Shown here: in pieces, positions 1 through 8,225 of the stretch | How positions within the stretch are numbered: position 1 is the stretch's first letter | How the letters are laid out: each line of letters opens with the position of its first letter | Source of the DNA: DASQZK01 sp963771005 | Lineage (GTDB): Bacteria > Bacteroidota > Bacteroidia > Bacteroidales > GCA-2748055 | NCBI GenBank assembly: GCA_963771005.1 | Contig: CAVYRO010000008.1 | Location: 1,488,001 to 1,552,000, forward strand | Length of the DNA: 64,000 nucleotides | Direction of reading: 5' to 3' | Translations under genes and position numbers: made by a program | The notes under the pieces: model-generated | Seen by the model: the letters and a program-made list of their open reading frames with translations, nothing else | The model's database searches: none | What the model was told of the DNA's origin: nothing

Positions 1-518
1 CCTGGTTTTACCTTCCCGGTTCATTAGCCGGCAGGCTGGTTCCGGTAGAGACCTGGCAGGAACAGAAATGGGTCCGTTATCCCTATGATTTCTATGATCA
101 GGATTACCCCGTGAAAGGCGCAAAAACCTATTTCGCCGGCGGTGCGGGGCTCTGCAGCACGGCAAAAGATTATGCCACCTTCCTTCAGATGTACCTCAAC
201 AAGGGTGAACTGAACGGGAACCGGCTGCTTAGCCGGACTACCATCGAATTTATCCTGGCAAACCAGATCGGCGACCTGATGAACAATCCGGGTAATTTTT
301 ACGGCCTCGTTTTCGGGGGTATCGACCAACAAAGCCAGGACCAGGGCGGCAAAGGCCATGCCGGCACCTTTCAGTGGGGCGGCTATTTCAACACGCAATA
401 TTTCGCCGATCCGAAGGAAGAGATCATCGGTGTACTGATGAAACAAACCCAAAATATCCCCAACGACAATACGGGATGGAAATTCAGACAGATGGTGGAG
501 ACCATGATTGATGATTGA
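1..518 (+). CDS. Serine beta-lactamase-like hydrolase, C-terminal part (5' end outside window)
   Basis: The frame is open from base 3 to the stop at 516-518, so this is the last ~171 residues of a longer protein that begins before the window. The stretch around GGAGLCSTAKDYATFLQMYL is the usual helical segment of class C beta-lactamase-related serine hydrolases and penicillin-binding-protein-like esterases. HAGTFQWGGY near the end corresponds to their third active-site box (H/K-x-G). The SxxK and YxN boxes would lie upstream and cannot be checked. Such proteins are usually exported and act on D-Ala peptides, beta-lactams or ester substrates; which one applies here is unknown. The ATG at 111 is internal and not the true start. 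The family call is firm, the substrate is not. Confidence 0.8.
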   Translation, partial: WFYLPGSLAGRLVPVETWQEQKWVRYPYDFYDQDYPVKGAKTYFAGGAGLCSTAKDYATFLQMYLNKGELNGNRLLSRTTIEFILANQIGDLMNNPGNFYGLVFGGIDQQSQDQGGKGHAGTFQWGGYFNTQYFADPKEEIIGVLMKQTQNIPNDNTGWKFRQMVETMIDD

Positions 519-592
519 GGGATATCAACCGCTATACCTTCAAGATAATCATTAATTTCGTAAATTTGAGGGTTTGGGTAACTCATATTGTC

Positions 593-1000
593 ATGACACA
601 GAAAGCTGAAGATATCCGCTGGAAGCAACGTTTTGAAAATTACCGGAAAGCCCTTTCGGTACTTACAAAATTTTATGATAAGAAGAATTTGTCGGACCTC
701 GAGGAACAAGGCCTGATCAAAGCATTTGAATATACCTGGGAATTGGCCTGGAATACCATGAAAGATTACCTGGAATACCAGGGAATTTCAGGCATTATCG
801 GTTCAAGGGGAGCCGTCAGGGAGGCCTTCAGGAACGACCTCATCCGGGACGGAGAAAGATGGATGAGCATGCTGGAGAGCCGGAATAAAACCTCCGACAT
901 TTACAATGAAGAAGTCGCCCGGGATATTGCAAAGGCTATTCTCACAGATTATTATCCGCTTTTTTTAAAATTCGCAAAAACGATGGCTGATAAGAACTAA
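593..1000 (+). CDS. HEPN protein of HI0074/HepT-like family (nucleotidyltransferase partner)
   Basis: This is a 135-residue, all-helical protein. I chose the ATG at 593 (MTQKAEDIRWKQRF) because the 26 codons upstream in frame show no family similarity. The body resembles HI0074-type 'nucleotidyltransferase substrate-binding' proteins: a helical bundle containing FEYTWELAWNTMKDYL and a final W-x-x-M-x-x-x-RN-x-TS segment. HEPN proteins of this type are RNase toxins held in check by a partner MNT enzyme that modifies them. The partner lies 39 bp downstream in the same direction. The RNase motif is R-x4-H in active members; here it reads RNKTSD, with Asp where His is expected, so the copy may be inactive or divergent. 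Function beyond pairing with the MNT protein is inferred. Confidence 0.82.
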   Translation: MTQKAEDIRWKQRFENYRKALSVLTKFYDKKNLSDLEEQGLIKAFEYTWELAWNTMKDYLEYQGISGIIGSRGAVREAFRNDLIRDGERWMSMLESRNKTSDIYNEEVARDIAKAILTDYYPLFLKFAKTMADKN

Positions 1001-1039
1001 AACAGATCGGGCAATCGTTTAATTGTTAAATTTCAGATC

Positions 1040-1348
1040 ATGCCGTACGGGTTAAGTGATCAAAGTCTTACTAAGATTCTCGGTGTTCTTTCGACTTACC
1101 CCCAGATCGACAAGGCCATCCTTTTTGGTTCAAGGGCAAAGGGAAATTTTAAAAACGGATCGGATATTGATCTCAGTCTGTTAGGTGAAAGAATTGATTT
1201 TAATATATTAAACAAACTCAGCCGGGAACTCGACGACCTTCTTCTTCCTTATCATATTGATCTTTCCTCTTACAACCGAATCAAAGATCCGGATCTGAAA
1301 AGTCATATTCTACGTGTGGGTAAGGTGATTTACAGTAAACAGAGTTAA
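1040..1348 (+). CDS. Minimal nucleotidyltransferase (MNT, MntA-like), partner of the HEPN protein
   Basis: This 102-residue protein has the nucleotidyltransferase signature GSRAKG followed by GSDIDLSL (G-S-x-A-x-G-x5-S-D-I-D-L). A third acidic residue in YHIDLSSYNRI completes the metal-binding triad. Minimal nucleotidyltransferases of this size pair with HEPN toxins; in MntA/HepT systems they neutralise the toxin by transferring nucleotides to it. It follows the HEPN gene by 39 bp on the same strand, in the toxin-then-antitoxin order, and probably shares its transcript. The start is the ATG at 1040; no strong Shine-Dalgarno is present, as usual in Bacteroidota. All catalytic motif residues look intact, in contrast to the altered HEPN motif. 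Confidence 0.85.
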   Translation: MPYGLSDQSLTKILGVLSTYPQIDKAILFGSRAKGNFKNGSDIDLSLLGERIDFNILNKLSRELDDLLLPYHIDLSSYNRIKDPDLKSHILRVGKVIYSKQS

Positions 1349-1425
1349 CTGACTATAGTGGTGCTTTTATTTCCATATCAGGTCCTATGTCCCATTTTAG
1401 AATGGCCGGCAATTGAAGCATGATT

Positions 1426-1914
1426 TCAACGGATTGATTTTGCATCAGTACTCATTCCGAAATAATAATTTCTCAGCCAATATTTATAGGCAGGATCAAG
1501 GAATTCAATTTTGCTTTCCCTTACATCAATGATCTCTTTGGCGGTGAGGCTTTCCCTGATCCGGATCACATTGGCGGAAGTACCCAGCTTATAATCCCTG
1601 AGAACATCCCAGGAACTCATCTGAATTTCTTTATTCAATAAAGCCTTCAGGAAATTCGTCTGGGTTTGCGTCAGATCATCGTTCATGGTATGGATTAAAA
1701 GACTCAGTTGCCGGACAAGGTCATCAAAGGCTTCATCTATAGTATCTTCCCAACACCTGGTTTTCGTCCTGAGCCATGCCTGATGCGCCAGTTGCTGAAC
1801 ATAATAGGGATGGCATTCACAAAGGGAGGTGATTCTTCCGGCCTCCTTCTCATCAATTTTTTTACCTGTCTTTTCAAATCTGTCAATGATAAAAGGCACC
1901 CAGTTTTCAGTGAG
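1426..1914 (-). pseudogene. C-terminal remnant of an AAA/archaeal-type ATPase, cut by the repeat array
   Basis: The minus-strand reading frame encodes about 160 residues (NLTENWVPFIIDRFEKTGK, ECHPYYVQQLAHQAW and a C-terminal winged-helix-like part ending in YKYWLRNYYF). This matches the tail of the AAA ATPases common in Bacteroidota that carry a DUF-type C-terminal domain. The Walker A and B parts are missing. Upstream the frame runs directly into the 54/55-bp repeat array, which gives only a meaningless repeated peptide. The N-terminal two-thirds has therefore been replaced or deleted at the array border near 1914. The remnant is unlikely to be functional because no ATP-binding motif remains. 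The family assignment rests on remembered sequence patterns. Confidence 0.7.
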
Positions 1915-2616
1915 GTTAACGTCTCTCCTGCCTCCGTAGGTGGCAAATAGCAATAGAACATGGAATGCGGTAAATGTCTCCCCTGCCTCCGTAGGTGGCG
2001 AATAGCGATAGAACATCGAAGGCGGTAAACGTCTCTCCTGCCTCCGTAGGTGGCAAATACCGATAGAACATCGAACCGGTTAACATCTCCCCTGCCTCCG
2101 TAGGTGGCGAATAGCGATAGAACATCGAATGCGGTTAACATCTCCCCTGCCTCCGTAGGTGGCAAATACCGATAGAACACCGAACCGGTTAACGTCTTTC
2201 CTGCCTCCGTAGATGGCGAATAGCGATGGAACATCGAAGGCGGTAAACGTCTCTCCTGCCTCCGTAGGTGGCAAATACCGATAGAACACCGAACCGGTTA
2301 ACATCTCCCCTACCTCGGTAGGTGGCAAATAGCGATAGAACATCGAATGCGGTTAACATCTCCCCTGCCTCCGTAGGTGGCAAATAGCGATAGAACATCG
2401 AATGCGGTTAACATCTCCCCTGCCTCCGTAGGTGGCGAATAGCGATAGAACATGGAATGCGGTTAACATCTCTCCTGCCTCCGTAGGTGGCAAATAGCAA
2501 TAGAACATGGAATGCGGTAAATGTCTCCCCTGCCTCCGTAGGTGGCGAATAGCGATAGAACATCGAAGGCGGTAAACGTCTCTCCTGCCTCCGTAGGTGG
2601 CAAACAGCGATAGAAC
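1912..2616. repeat. 54/55-bp tandem repeat array, 13 units (block A)
   Basis: The core GCCTCCGTAGGTGGC recurs with starts at 1930, 1985, 2040, 2094, 2149, 2203, 2258, 2312 (variant), 2367, 2422, 2477, 2532 and 2587, i.e. every 54 or 55 bp. Each unit continues with A/G-AATAGCGATAGAACA, then a variable joint. Joints containing GAACCGGTTAA give 54-bp steps; joints containing GAATGCGGTTAA or GAAGGCGGTAAA give 55-bp steps. The core is an imperfect dyad (GCC-CC against GG-GGC), so each unit can form a small hairpin. All six frames give only repeat-encoded peptides. The units are not separated by unique spacers, so this is not a CRISPR. Confidence 0.93.
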
Positions 2617-2910
2617 CATCCGTGGAAATTCATCGCTCCTAACGATATTTTATGCAAAATTTTGTAGTAGAAACCCGTTTTAGCAAACCTCTCCAGACCA
2701 TATTAACTCATTGATAATCTGAGGTGTTGATAACTTTTCATCAAATAGTTAAAAACGGCACGCTGAGATTTTGGGGGTTAACTCCATTAAGGGCGGCGGG
2801 TTCGGCTGGCGGGGGAGGGTACCCTCACGAATCAAAGACGCCTTTACAAGGATGAAGCCCGGGGTATGCGATTTGGCGATGGTACAAGGCCGCCAAATGT
2901 CTCATGCCTC
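2617..2910. other. Non-coding spacer between the two repeat blocks
   Basis: No supportable gene lies here. The left part is AT-rich and holds a small inverted repeat (TTGAT/ATCAA, 2727-2744). The right part (about 2780-2910) is markedly GC-rich, with GGGCGGCGGGTTCGGCTGGC, and looks like a different repeated intergenic sequence. I could not identify it. Confidence 0.5.
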
Positions 2911-3053
2911 CGGTCTCCCCTGCCTCCGTAGGTGGCGAATAGCGATAGAACACCGAATGCGGTTAACATCTCCCCTGCCTCCGTAGGTGGCAAATATCGA
3001 TAGAACACCGAACCGGTTAATGTCTCTCCTGCCTCCGTAGGTGGCAAATAGCG
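2911..3053. repeat. 54/55-bp tandem repeat array, 3 units (block B)
   Basis: Three further copies of the same unit have core starts at 2922, 2977 and 3031, in the same orientation and period as block A. The block ends abruptly at GGCAAATAGCG, where coding similarity to a trehalase begins. The same family therefore abuts a truncated gene on both outer sides: ATPase on the left, trehalase on the right. Confidence 0.92.
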
Positions 3054-3311
3054 TTGACTTATCTTACAGGTATTTTCGTGTTGATGTCCTGCCAGAAGCG
3101 GGTAAGGAAAGTAAACGATTTCGGTGAGTTGTTTGCAAGGGTGCAGATGGAAGGGATATTCGACGACTCAAAGACATCTCCCGACTATATACTGCGGTAC
3201 GACAGTTCGCGTACAGTGACCGGCTACAACCGGCTGGTGAATCATCGAAATTTTGATCTCCATGCAGTTCCTTCCGGAGCGGCTGGATACTGTCCGGATC
3301 GCCGACCTTAA
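3054..3311 (+). pseudogene. 5' remnant of a GH37-like periplasmic trehalase gene
   Basis: Directly after the repeat block the plus strand reads a hydrophobic stretch ending in LMSCQ, which looks like the end of a lipoprotein signal peptide. FGELFARVQMEGIFDDSKT follows, and this fits the conserved N-terminal segment of alpha,alpha-trehalases (LG-x-LF-x-x-VQ-x-x-x-x-F-x-D-x-KTF). A later LVNHRNFDL fits the FVN-x-NF-x-L segment. Similarity then stops, and the frame ends at 3311 in unrelated sequence. The start of the signal peptide is lost to the repeat block and the catalytic (alpha/alpha)6 barrel is absent. No activity can be expected. A functional trehalase elsewhere in the genome is possible but not seen here. 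Confidence 0.6.
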
Positions 3312-3360
3312 CACAGGGACAGGAGAGGCCGGGGAATGAGTTCAGGTCACAGGTTCAACG

Positions 3361-3534
3361 CGATGGTGGTAAGGCAGGCAAAAGGCCCCTATGTATAAAT
3401 TTAATATTCAGTGACTTTCACAAGAAGGGCCTTTTGCCTGCCTTACCACCATCCGAAAAGTTCTTCGTTCATCAAATTGACCGGTCCCTGAGCGGAGCCG
3501 AAGGGGAATCGAGTTTTCTTTCTGATACTAATTA
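3361..3534 (-). mobile_element. MITE-like palindromic element, copy A (one outer arm missing)
   Basis: A perfect 27-bp hairpin has arms at 3362-3388 (GATGGTGGTAAGGCAGGCAA...) and 3427-3453, with a 38-nt AT-rich loop. To its right is an outer arm containing GGTCCCTGAGCGGAGCCGAA and ending in CTAATTA at 3534. Apart from single mismatches, 3361-3534 is the reverse complement of the left two-thirds of copy B (14067-14322). The corresponding left outer arm is missing here and is replaced by unrelated sequence next to the trehalase remnant. There is no transposase gene, so the element would be non-autonomous. Confidence 0.85.
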
Positions 3535-4670
3535 CACAGCTTACCCTCAATTCTCACGATACCTTCATCAGAAGGTTTTGCGTGAAAGCCAGGCATTAGA
3601 TAAACGGTCCCTCCGCCAATGGTTGCTCTGGAAGATCCGGTAAATGACACATTCCCACTGGTAGTGAATGTATTGATGGCAGAATTCATATAAAAACCCG
3701 TAGAAACTGCGATTCCCGTTTGTGTCACATCAGCGGCTGAACTGCAACTTATCAGAGGAATAAAACTATTCAAAAAACTATTTATACGGATGTATTGTCC
3801 TCCCGTGACGGTCAAACTCGGATAACAGCTGACCGCCCCGCCACTTGCGTTCTTCCCATTCCACCAATATGCCATAAGATTAGAGTACGGCGGTGTAAAA
3901 TTTGAAGCACCATTCGGATCTGTGCAGGAGCCCGTATATGTGCATTGATTGGGGCCAAAGGCAAAGCAGGGACTGCCATTGTATCCATATGGGTCAGCGG
4001 GAGTATCCATCAGACGATCACCTGCAGTGGTCGCATTCGATCCGTCTATGTTTTCAAATCCGTTGCCGTTTTCAAAAGTGTGAAGCAGTCCGAGGCAATG
4101 TCCCATTTCATGACTTATGGTCGATCCTGAACCAATATTGTTTTTACTTACTAAAAAAAAGGTCCCGGGTATTCCCCCCAGGGCAATGCCGCCAATTCCA
4201 CACGGCGGGTTACAGGAAGTGTTGTTGCCATTAATCTTTTGTGTATAAAAGACATCTATACAATTGGGTACCAGGTATGGGCTGAAGAATGTTCCTTCAG
4301 GATCGTTATCAGCGTTAAACAAGGTATTCAGAAAGGTGTTGTATACAAAATTTGTTCCGGCGTTAAGAAAACAAATATTATCAGCCGCATAACTTTCAAG
4401 AAGTGTGTTAAACTCAGTGCTGATCTGTGCGGTTGATATTGCAGCGTTACTCCCATCATCATTTACTACAATATGAAAGTATACACGGATTAAATAGGGT
4501 GTCGTTGCCTTTTTTGTTCTTTCCAGCGAATTGAACTGGATTGCCTTGAGTTCAGCAGATTCGTCGATTCTGTAGTTGCCACACGGCAGCGGATCCTGCG
4601 CAGAAAGGAGCGTAGTTAAAGCCAGCAGTACCAGACTGAGGAAACCTGTGATTCGATAGCTTCTTTTCAT
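3528..4670 (-). CDS. Secreted M43 (pappalysin-type) zinc metalloprotease
   Basis: The protein has 380 residues from the ATG at 4670 (MKRSYRITGF); an earlier TTG at 4691 is possible, but the signal peptide starts naturally at MKRSY. After the signal peptide (cleavage near LLSAQD) comes a pappalysin-like catalytic domain with HEMGHCLGLLH at about residues 187-197. This is the HExxHxxGxxH zinc site of M43 cytophagalysins, which usually cleave extracellular proteins. Cysteines around residues 97-157 suggest disulfides. The C-terminus has the PGFHA pattern found in Bacteroidota surface proteins, yet no T9SS sorting domain follows. The last codons and the TAG stop fall inside the terminal CTAATTA of MITE copy A, so the natural C-terminus may have been cut off by the insertion. 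Confidence 0.85.
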   Translation of the reverse strand: MKRSYRITGFLSLVLLALTTLLSAQDPLPCGNYRIDESAELKAIQFNSLERTKKATTPYLIRVYFHIVVNDDGSNAAISTAQISTEFNTLLESYAADNICFLNAGTNFVYNTFLNTLFNADNDPEGTFFSPYLVPNCIDVFYTQKINGNNTSCNPPCGIGGIALGGIPGTFFLVSKNNIGSGSTISHEMGHCLGLLHTFENGNGFENIDGSNATTAGDRLMDTPADPYGYNGSPCFAFGPNQCTYTGSCTDPNGASNFTPPYSNLMAYWWNGKNASGGAVSCYPSLTVTGGQYIRINSFLNSFIPLISCSSAADVTQTGIAVSTGFYMNSAINTFTTSGNVSFTGSSRATIGGGTVYLMPGFHAKPSDEGIVRIEGKLCN

Positions 4671-4717
4671 GATAATTATGTTTGTAGTCAAAGAGTCGGT
4701 TGAAATTAGCGTAATGA

Positions 4718-5939
4718 TTATTGCTTTTGATAAACCAATTGTTCCAGAGCAGTAATTTTTTTATTGGCTTCAATCAAATACAAAGTCAATTCTTCAATTT
4801 TCTCCATCATCTGTTTTTGTGTAACTCCCAATTGCAGGCCCGATTTTTCCAATTCTGTGCTGCATGTAATATTAGGCAGGTGATGATGCAGCTGAATATA
4901 GGTTTCCAGATCTTTTAGCGGGGTAAGTTTATATGTGTTCGTAAAAACATAATCGGGCCAGTTTATTGTCTCAACAATGACTTCCTTACATCGAATGGTA
5001 CCGTTTACTTCAAGCTTATAATCCGGAAATTCTTTTCCAATTCCAACGTTGCTTGTTCCCGAAGCAATAAAAATGGCGGAAACCCCATTGGCGAAAATAC
5101 GCATGTTTGTGTTTGAGAAAGTGCCTATGCCTGCTGAAGTGCCTCCGATCCGGGTAGCCAGCACATTTCCTCCTTCCCCGGTTTGTGAGATTCCAAAACT
5201 ATTATTTAAGGTCGCTACAGTAAACTTTCCATAGGAAGGAATATTATTACCGCCCACTACTACTTCCCCGCCCGGATAAATTTGTAAAAGGCCCTGTCCT
5301 CCGGCCATCAAGCGAAATGCATGATTAGTTAAGGTGCCCAGCGCTGCTGAAACACCACCAATGCCTTCGATTACGATCACAGAATCGGAGCCGCCGATAT
5401 GTGTCCATCCTATTGAATTGATGGGTGTTTTAAGTGTAAGTTTACTCGTTGGATTTAGGGTTCCTATACCAACATTACCTGATGTATTGCTGTAAATGTC
5501 ATCTCCGTTTACAGTCCATGAATCACTTGAACCCAGAGAACCATTTCCTGCAAATAAAGCATACGGAACACTTAATAATTCACTTGTTCCAATGATGTCG
5601 TAATTTAATCCGCCTGTTATATCTGTTTCAGTTTTTATAAAATATGGACCCGCGCCCCATTTGATAGTTGAAAAATTTCCTGAAACGATGCTCCCGGAAC
5701 CAATCTCCACACTTACCAGGCCGTTACGCATTTGTTGTCGGTGATTGAGTTTCGACATATACAGCCGCTCCATTATCTGAACCCTGTAAGATACTTATGC
5801 GCATTCTGATGGGAGTGGAAGCTACAAGTGCGTTACTGCTGTTCCGTATAACAGCCTGATAATTCATCTTCTGAGGCGCCTGCGAAAACAAGCATGCACT
5901 TAGAACTAATGAGGCGAATAAAACATATAACTTTTTCAT
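4718..5939 (-). pseudogene. Frameshifted secreted protein with tail-fibre-like C-terminus
   Basis: The first part (5939 to 5724) begins MKKLYVLFASLVLSACLFSQ, then APQKMNYQAVIRNSS and ILQGSDNGAAVYVETQ. This is the widespread N-terminal domain of Bacteroidota secreted structural proteins. It stops at TAA (5726-5724), but the expected continuation NGLVSVEIGSG and PYFIKTETD reads on in another frame to 4718. A single extra base at about 5726 explains the break. The rest is beta-rich repeats ending in a coiled coil (GVTQKQMMEKIEELTLYLIE), as in tail-fibre/S74-type proteins. The upstream T9SS gene overlaps its start by ATGA, so the two were one transcript. Either a real null allele or an assembly error is possible. 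Confidence 0.8.
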
Positions 5940-6442
5940 TTCAATTTAGTTTTAATGATTTGGATTGTTTCAACTCTCTCTTTATTCAAATGAATTTTCA
6001 GATAATAGACAGCAGCAGTATAATTTCTCATATCAATCTGAGTTTCATCGCTCTCTATCGTTTTCGACTCCAAAAGACGGCCGTAGGTGTCATACAATTC
6101 ATAACGTATTGGTTTGGTAGTCAAAAGAAATAAGGCATCCAGCTTTACAATTAAAAATTCGCTTGCTGGATTTGGATAAACAGATACTAAATGTGAAATC
6201 TCAGTGGGCTCTTTAATATGAGTTTCCATTGAAAATTCGAGTGCTTGTTGTACGCCCGCCGAAACAGATCCATTGATGCCATTAGTCGTCGTGAATACAA
6301 GCTGACCAAGGGTATAGCTTGCAGAACCTCCGATACCGGTTGCGTTTCCACCCGATGCGGGGATGGCATCCTGAGCCTGCAAACCGATCATTTCAAACCC
6401 AATACAAATCAGGATTCCAATTCTTACGCCTAATTTTCTCAT
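5936..6442 (-). CDS. Small secreted protein with T9SS type A sorting domain
   Basis: The protein has 168 residues: a signal peptide (MRKLGVRIGILICIGFEMIG, cleaved near LQAQD) and a short Gly/Ser-rich region (SASYTLGQLVFTTTNG) typical of small Bacteroidota surface proteins. A C-terminal sorting domain of about 80 residues starts at VYPNPASEFL and closes with VYYLKIHLNKERVETIQIIK. Such domains direct export through the Por/T9SS machinery and attachment to the cell surface. The stop overlaps the start of the next gene by four bases (ATGA), so it is co-transcribed with the frameshifted fibre-like protein. The mature part carries no catalytic motif; a structural or accessory role for the neighbour is inferred. 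Confidence 0.8.
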   Translation of the reverse strand: MRKLGVRIGILICIGFEMIGLQAQDAIPASGGNATGIGGSASYTLGQLVFTTTNGINGSVSAGVQQALEFSMETHIKEPTEISHLVSVYPNPASEFLIVKLDALFLLTTKPIRYELYDTYGRLLESKTIESDETQIDMRNYTAAVYYLKIHLNKERVETIQIIKTKLK

Positions 6443-6556
6443 TTATATCAGTTTTTTTACTTAAAATCCGGAATCGCGATAGAAAATTAACAGGAGCAAA
6501 GTTCAGGTTAGATTCCCGGATAGAATAGTAAAAAAACGACATGCAATTTTTGCGTC

Positions 6557-7387
6557 TTAAAGTGCAAAATTTTCTGCCCTGAATTTGTTTGGATTGATAT
6601 TCAGGAATTTATGAAAATCTTTGATCATGTGCATCTGATCGAAATACTCGTACTCGTAAGCCAGGCCTGCCCATTTCCGGGAAGGATTCTGGATTTTATA
6701 TTGCATGAGTCTTTCAAACCGGATCAGAGCGCTATAACTTTTTGGTGATAGGCCTATTTCTGTGTTAAAATTTCGTTCAAGTTGCCGTGGAGTGACAGGA
6801 GAATTACCATAAAGTGCCAGTAAACGTTTTCCCGGGTCAGAATTAATGATAAGGTCAGCTAATCTCGAAGCTGTCGTAGGATTTTGATTTCTATTGTACA
6901 ACAATTGAATAAAAAAGGGCTCCACGATATTAATACACGATTGAATATCGGTACATCCGTATAAGCGGTGAGTTAGCTCATTAAACTTATGGTTTATAAG
7001 TGTCAAATCTATAGTGGCATTCCGAAATTTCTCCATTGGGATACCAAGTAACTGGTATATACCTGTCGGTTTAAAACGGATGCTAAAGCATACAAAATTA
7101 TTTTTAAGCTCAATAGAATATTTCTTATAGGTTCGTGGACCTCGTATCGTACAGCGAACAAATGGCTCCTTAAAGCCTGTATGAACATCAATGGTATCAT
7201 AGCTATCACCTATATAGAAATCAATGGAGCAGGAGTGCCTGCAGGGCATGAATTTTCGGATATATTCATCTTTACCTAAATGAATGCTCCTGAAAGTGTA
7301 GAAATCAATACTCCCACCAAGAGAAGTAGCCGGCATACTTCGTTCGGTGAAAATTTTTACCTCAGCCAAATTAGGGTTTGTTTCCAT
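6557..7387 (-). CDS. AraC family transcriptional regulator
   Basis: The protein has 276 residues. The C-terminal ~100 residues carry the paired helix-turn-helix of the AraC/XylS family: VTPRQLERNFNTEIGLSPK as the first unit and WAGLAYEYEYFDQMHMIKDF as the second, followed by FLNINPNKF. The N-terminal ~150 residues contain no obvious cupin motif but match the DUF6597-like sensor part seen in Bacteroidota AraC proteins. It lies upstream of the two secreted-protein genes on the same strand with a gap of about 115 bp, and could regulate them. There is no evidence linking it to the polysaccharide locus 9 kb away. The ATG at 7387 is the only plausible start. Confidence 0.85.
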   Translation of the reverse strand: METNPNLAEVKIFTERSMPATSLGGSIDFYTFRSIHLGKDEYIRKFMPCRHSCSIDFYIGDSYDTIDVHTGFKEPFVRCTIRGPRTYKKYSIELKNNFVCFSIRFKPTGIYQLLGIPMEKFRNATIDLTLINHKFNELTHRLYGCTDIQSCINIVEPFFIQLLYNRNQNPTTASRLADLIINSDPGKRLLALYGNSPVTPRQLERNFNTEIGLSPKSYSALIRFERLMQYKIQNPSRKWAGLAYEYEYFDQMHMIKDFHKFLNINPNKFRAENFAL

Positions 7388-7577
7388 CGTATACTGAGTT
7401 ACTTTCTACGGAGTGGGCGACTGATTGCCAACAAACAATTTGGGAAGCAAAAAGTTTTTAACCTACTTCAATAATGAAATACAAAACCAGGCTGTCTCAT
7501 AATAATATGTATTGAATCGTAAATTTACGCATAAAATCATTTTATGGTGAACCAAGAGGAATGAATCGATACGGCAT

Positions 7578-8225
7578 TTATTCCGTATTATTCATCTCTG
7601 TTACAATATGACAAAGCAAAGATAATTCTGTTTTCTTGTAACCATTTTTGGCGCATTCTCCAATAATATCAGGGTCAAGCTTTATTCCAGTTTCAAAGTC
7701 AATTCTCAGATCATCTTTCAGGTATTCCAGAATGGACTTTTTTGATTGGAAACGCAAGCCGGATGTGGTGATGATTAAGTCGCAAATGGCTTTTTCCGGA
7801 CTCGCAATGATAAAAGCATAAGAATTTTGAAGAATGTTTTGCTGTAAACCAATGGGGAAATAGCTTTCAGGAACAGTAATATACTCATATTCCCCAAATG
7901 CAGTTTGATAATGTTTCCTTCGTTTTGTAGTAGCTGATTTCATGGTATATGTCCGTTCCGGTATCAGACCATGAAAGGAAAGGGCGCTTTCAAAAGAAAT
8001 ATAAGAAGGCCCATACAAATGATTGGCGATGAGTTCAACTGAAAGTGTCTTGCTGGAAATTGTTGGTGAAACTACATAAAGTCCCTTTTTTAGTCGTATC
8101 AAAGCACCTGACTTTTCGAAATTAACTACCTGATCTTTGGGCGATTTATAATCACTCAACCCGATAAGTATTGCAGCATAGTCGATTGGAATTATACCAT
8201 AATGTTTTAAACCATCTGTGTTCAT
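7578..8225 (-). CDS. AbiEi-family antitoxin/transcriptional regulator, without toxin partner
   Basis: The protein has 215 residues from the ATG at 8225 (MNTDGLKHYGIIPIDYA); a GTG 48 bp upstream is less likely. The N-terminal winged-helix region (LIRLKKGLYVVSP), the segment SVELIANHLYGPSYISFESA, and later SPEKAICDLI are typical of AbiEi_4-type antitoxins of type IV toxin-antitoxin systems. These repress their own operon and counteract the AbiEii nucleotidyltransferase toxin. The AbiEii gene normally follows immediately. Here the 190 bp downstream hold no ORF and the AraC gene comes next, so this is a solitary antitoxin. It may act as a stand-alone regulator or be a leftover. Confidence 0.83.
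   Translation of the reverse strand: MNTDGLKHYGIIPIDYAAILIGLSDYKSPKDQVVNFEKSGALIRLKKGLYVVSPTISSKTLSVELIANHLYGPSYISFESALSFHGLIPERTYTMKSATTKRRKHYQTAFGEYEYITVPESYFPIGLQQNILQNSYAFIIASPEKAICDLIITTSGLRFQSKKSILEYLKDDLRIDFETGIKLDPDIIGECAKNGYKKTELSLLCHIVTEMNNTE

Noticed and set aside
24..452. 142-codon minus-strand ORF
   Set aside because: Antisense of the beta-lactamase-like coding frame, which has the family motifs.
1916..2657. Overlapping minus-strand ORFs encoding MFYRY…PPTEAGE peptides
   Set aside because: They are translations of the DNA repeat units in several frames with the same composition, not genes.
1912..3053. Possible CRISPR array
   Set aside because: Units are contiguous 54/55-bp tandem copies without unique spacers, and no cas genes are nearby.
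7485..7510. GGCTGTCTCATAAT resembling the terminal repeat of IS1182-type elements
   Set aside because: There is only one end, and no partner repeat or transposase nearby; too short to support.
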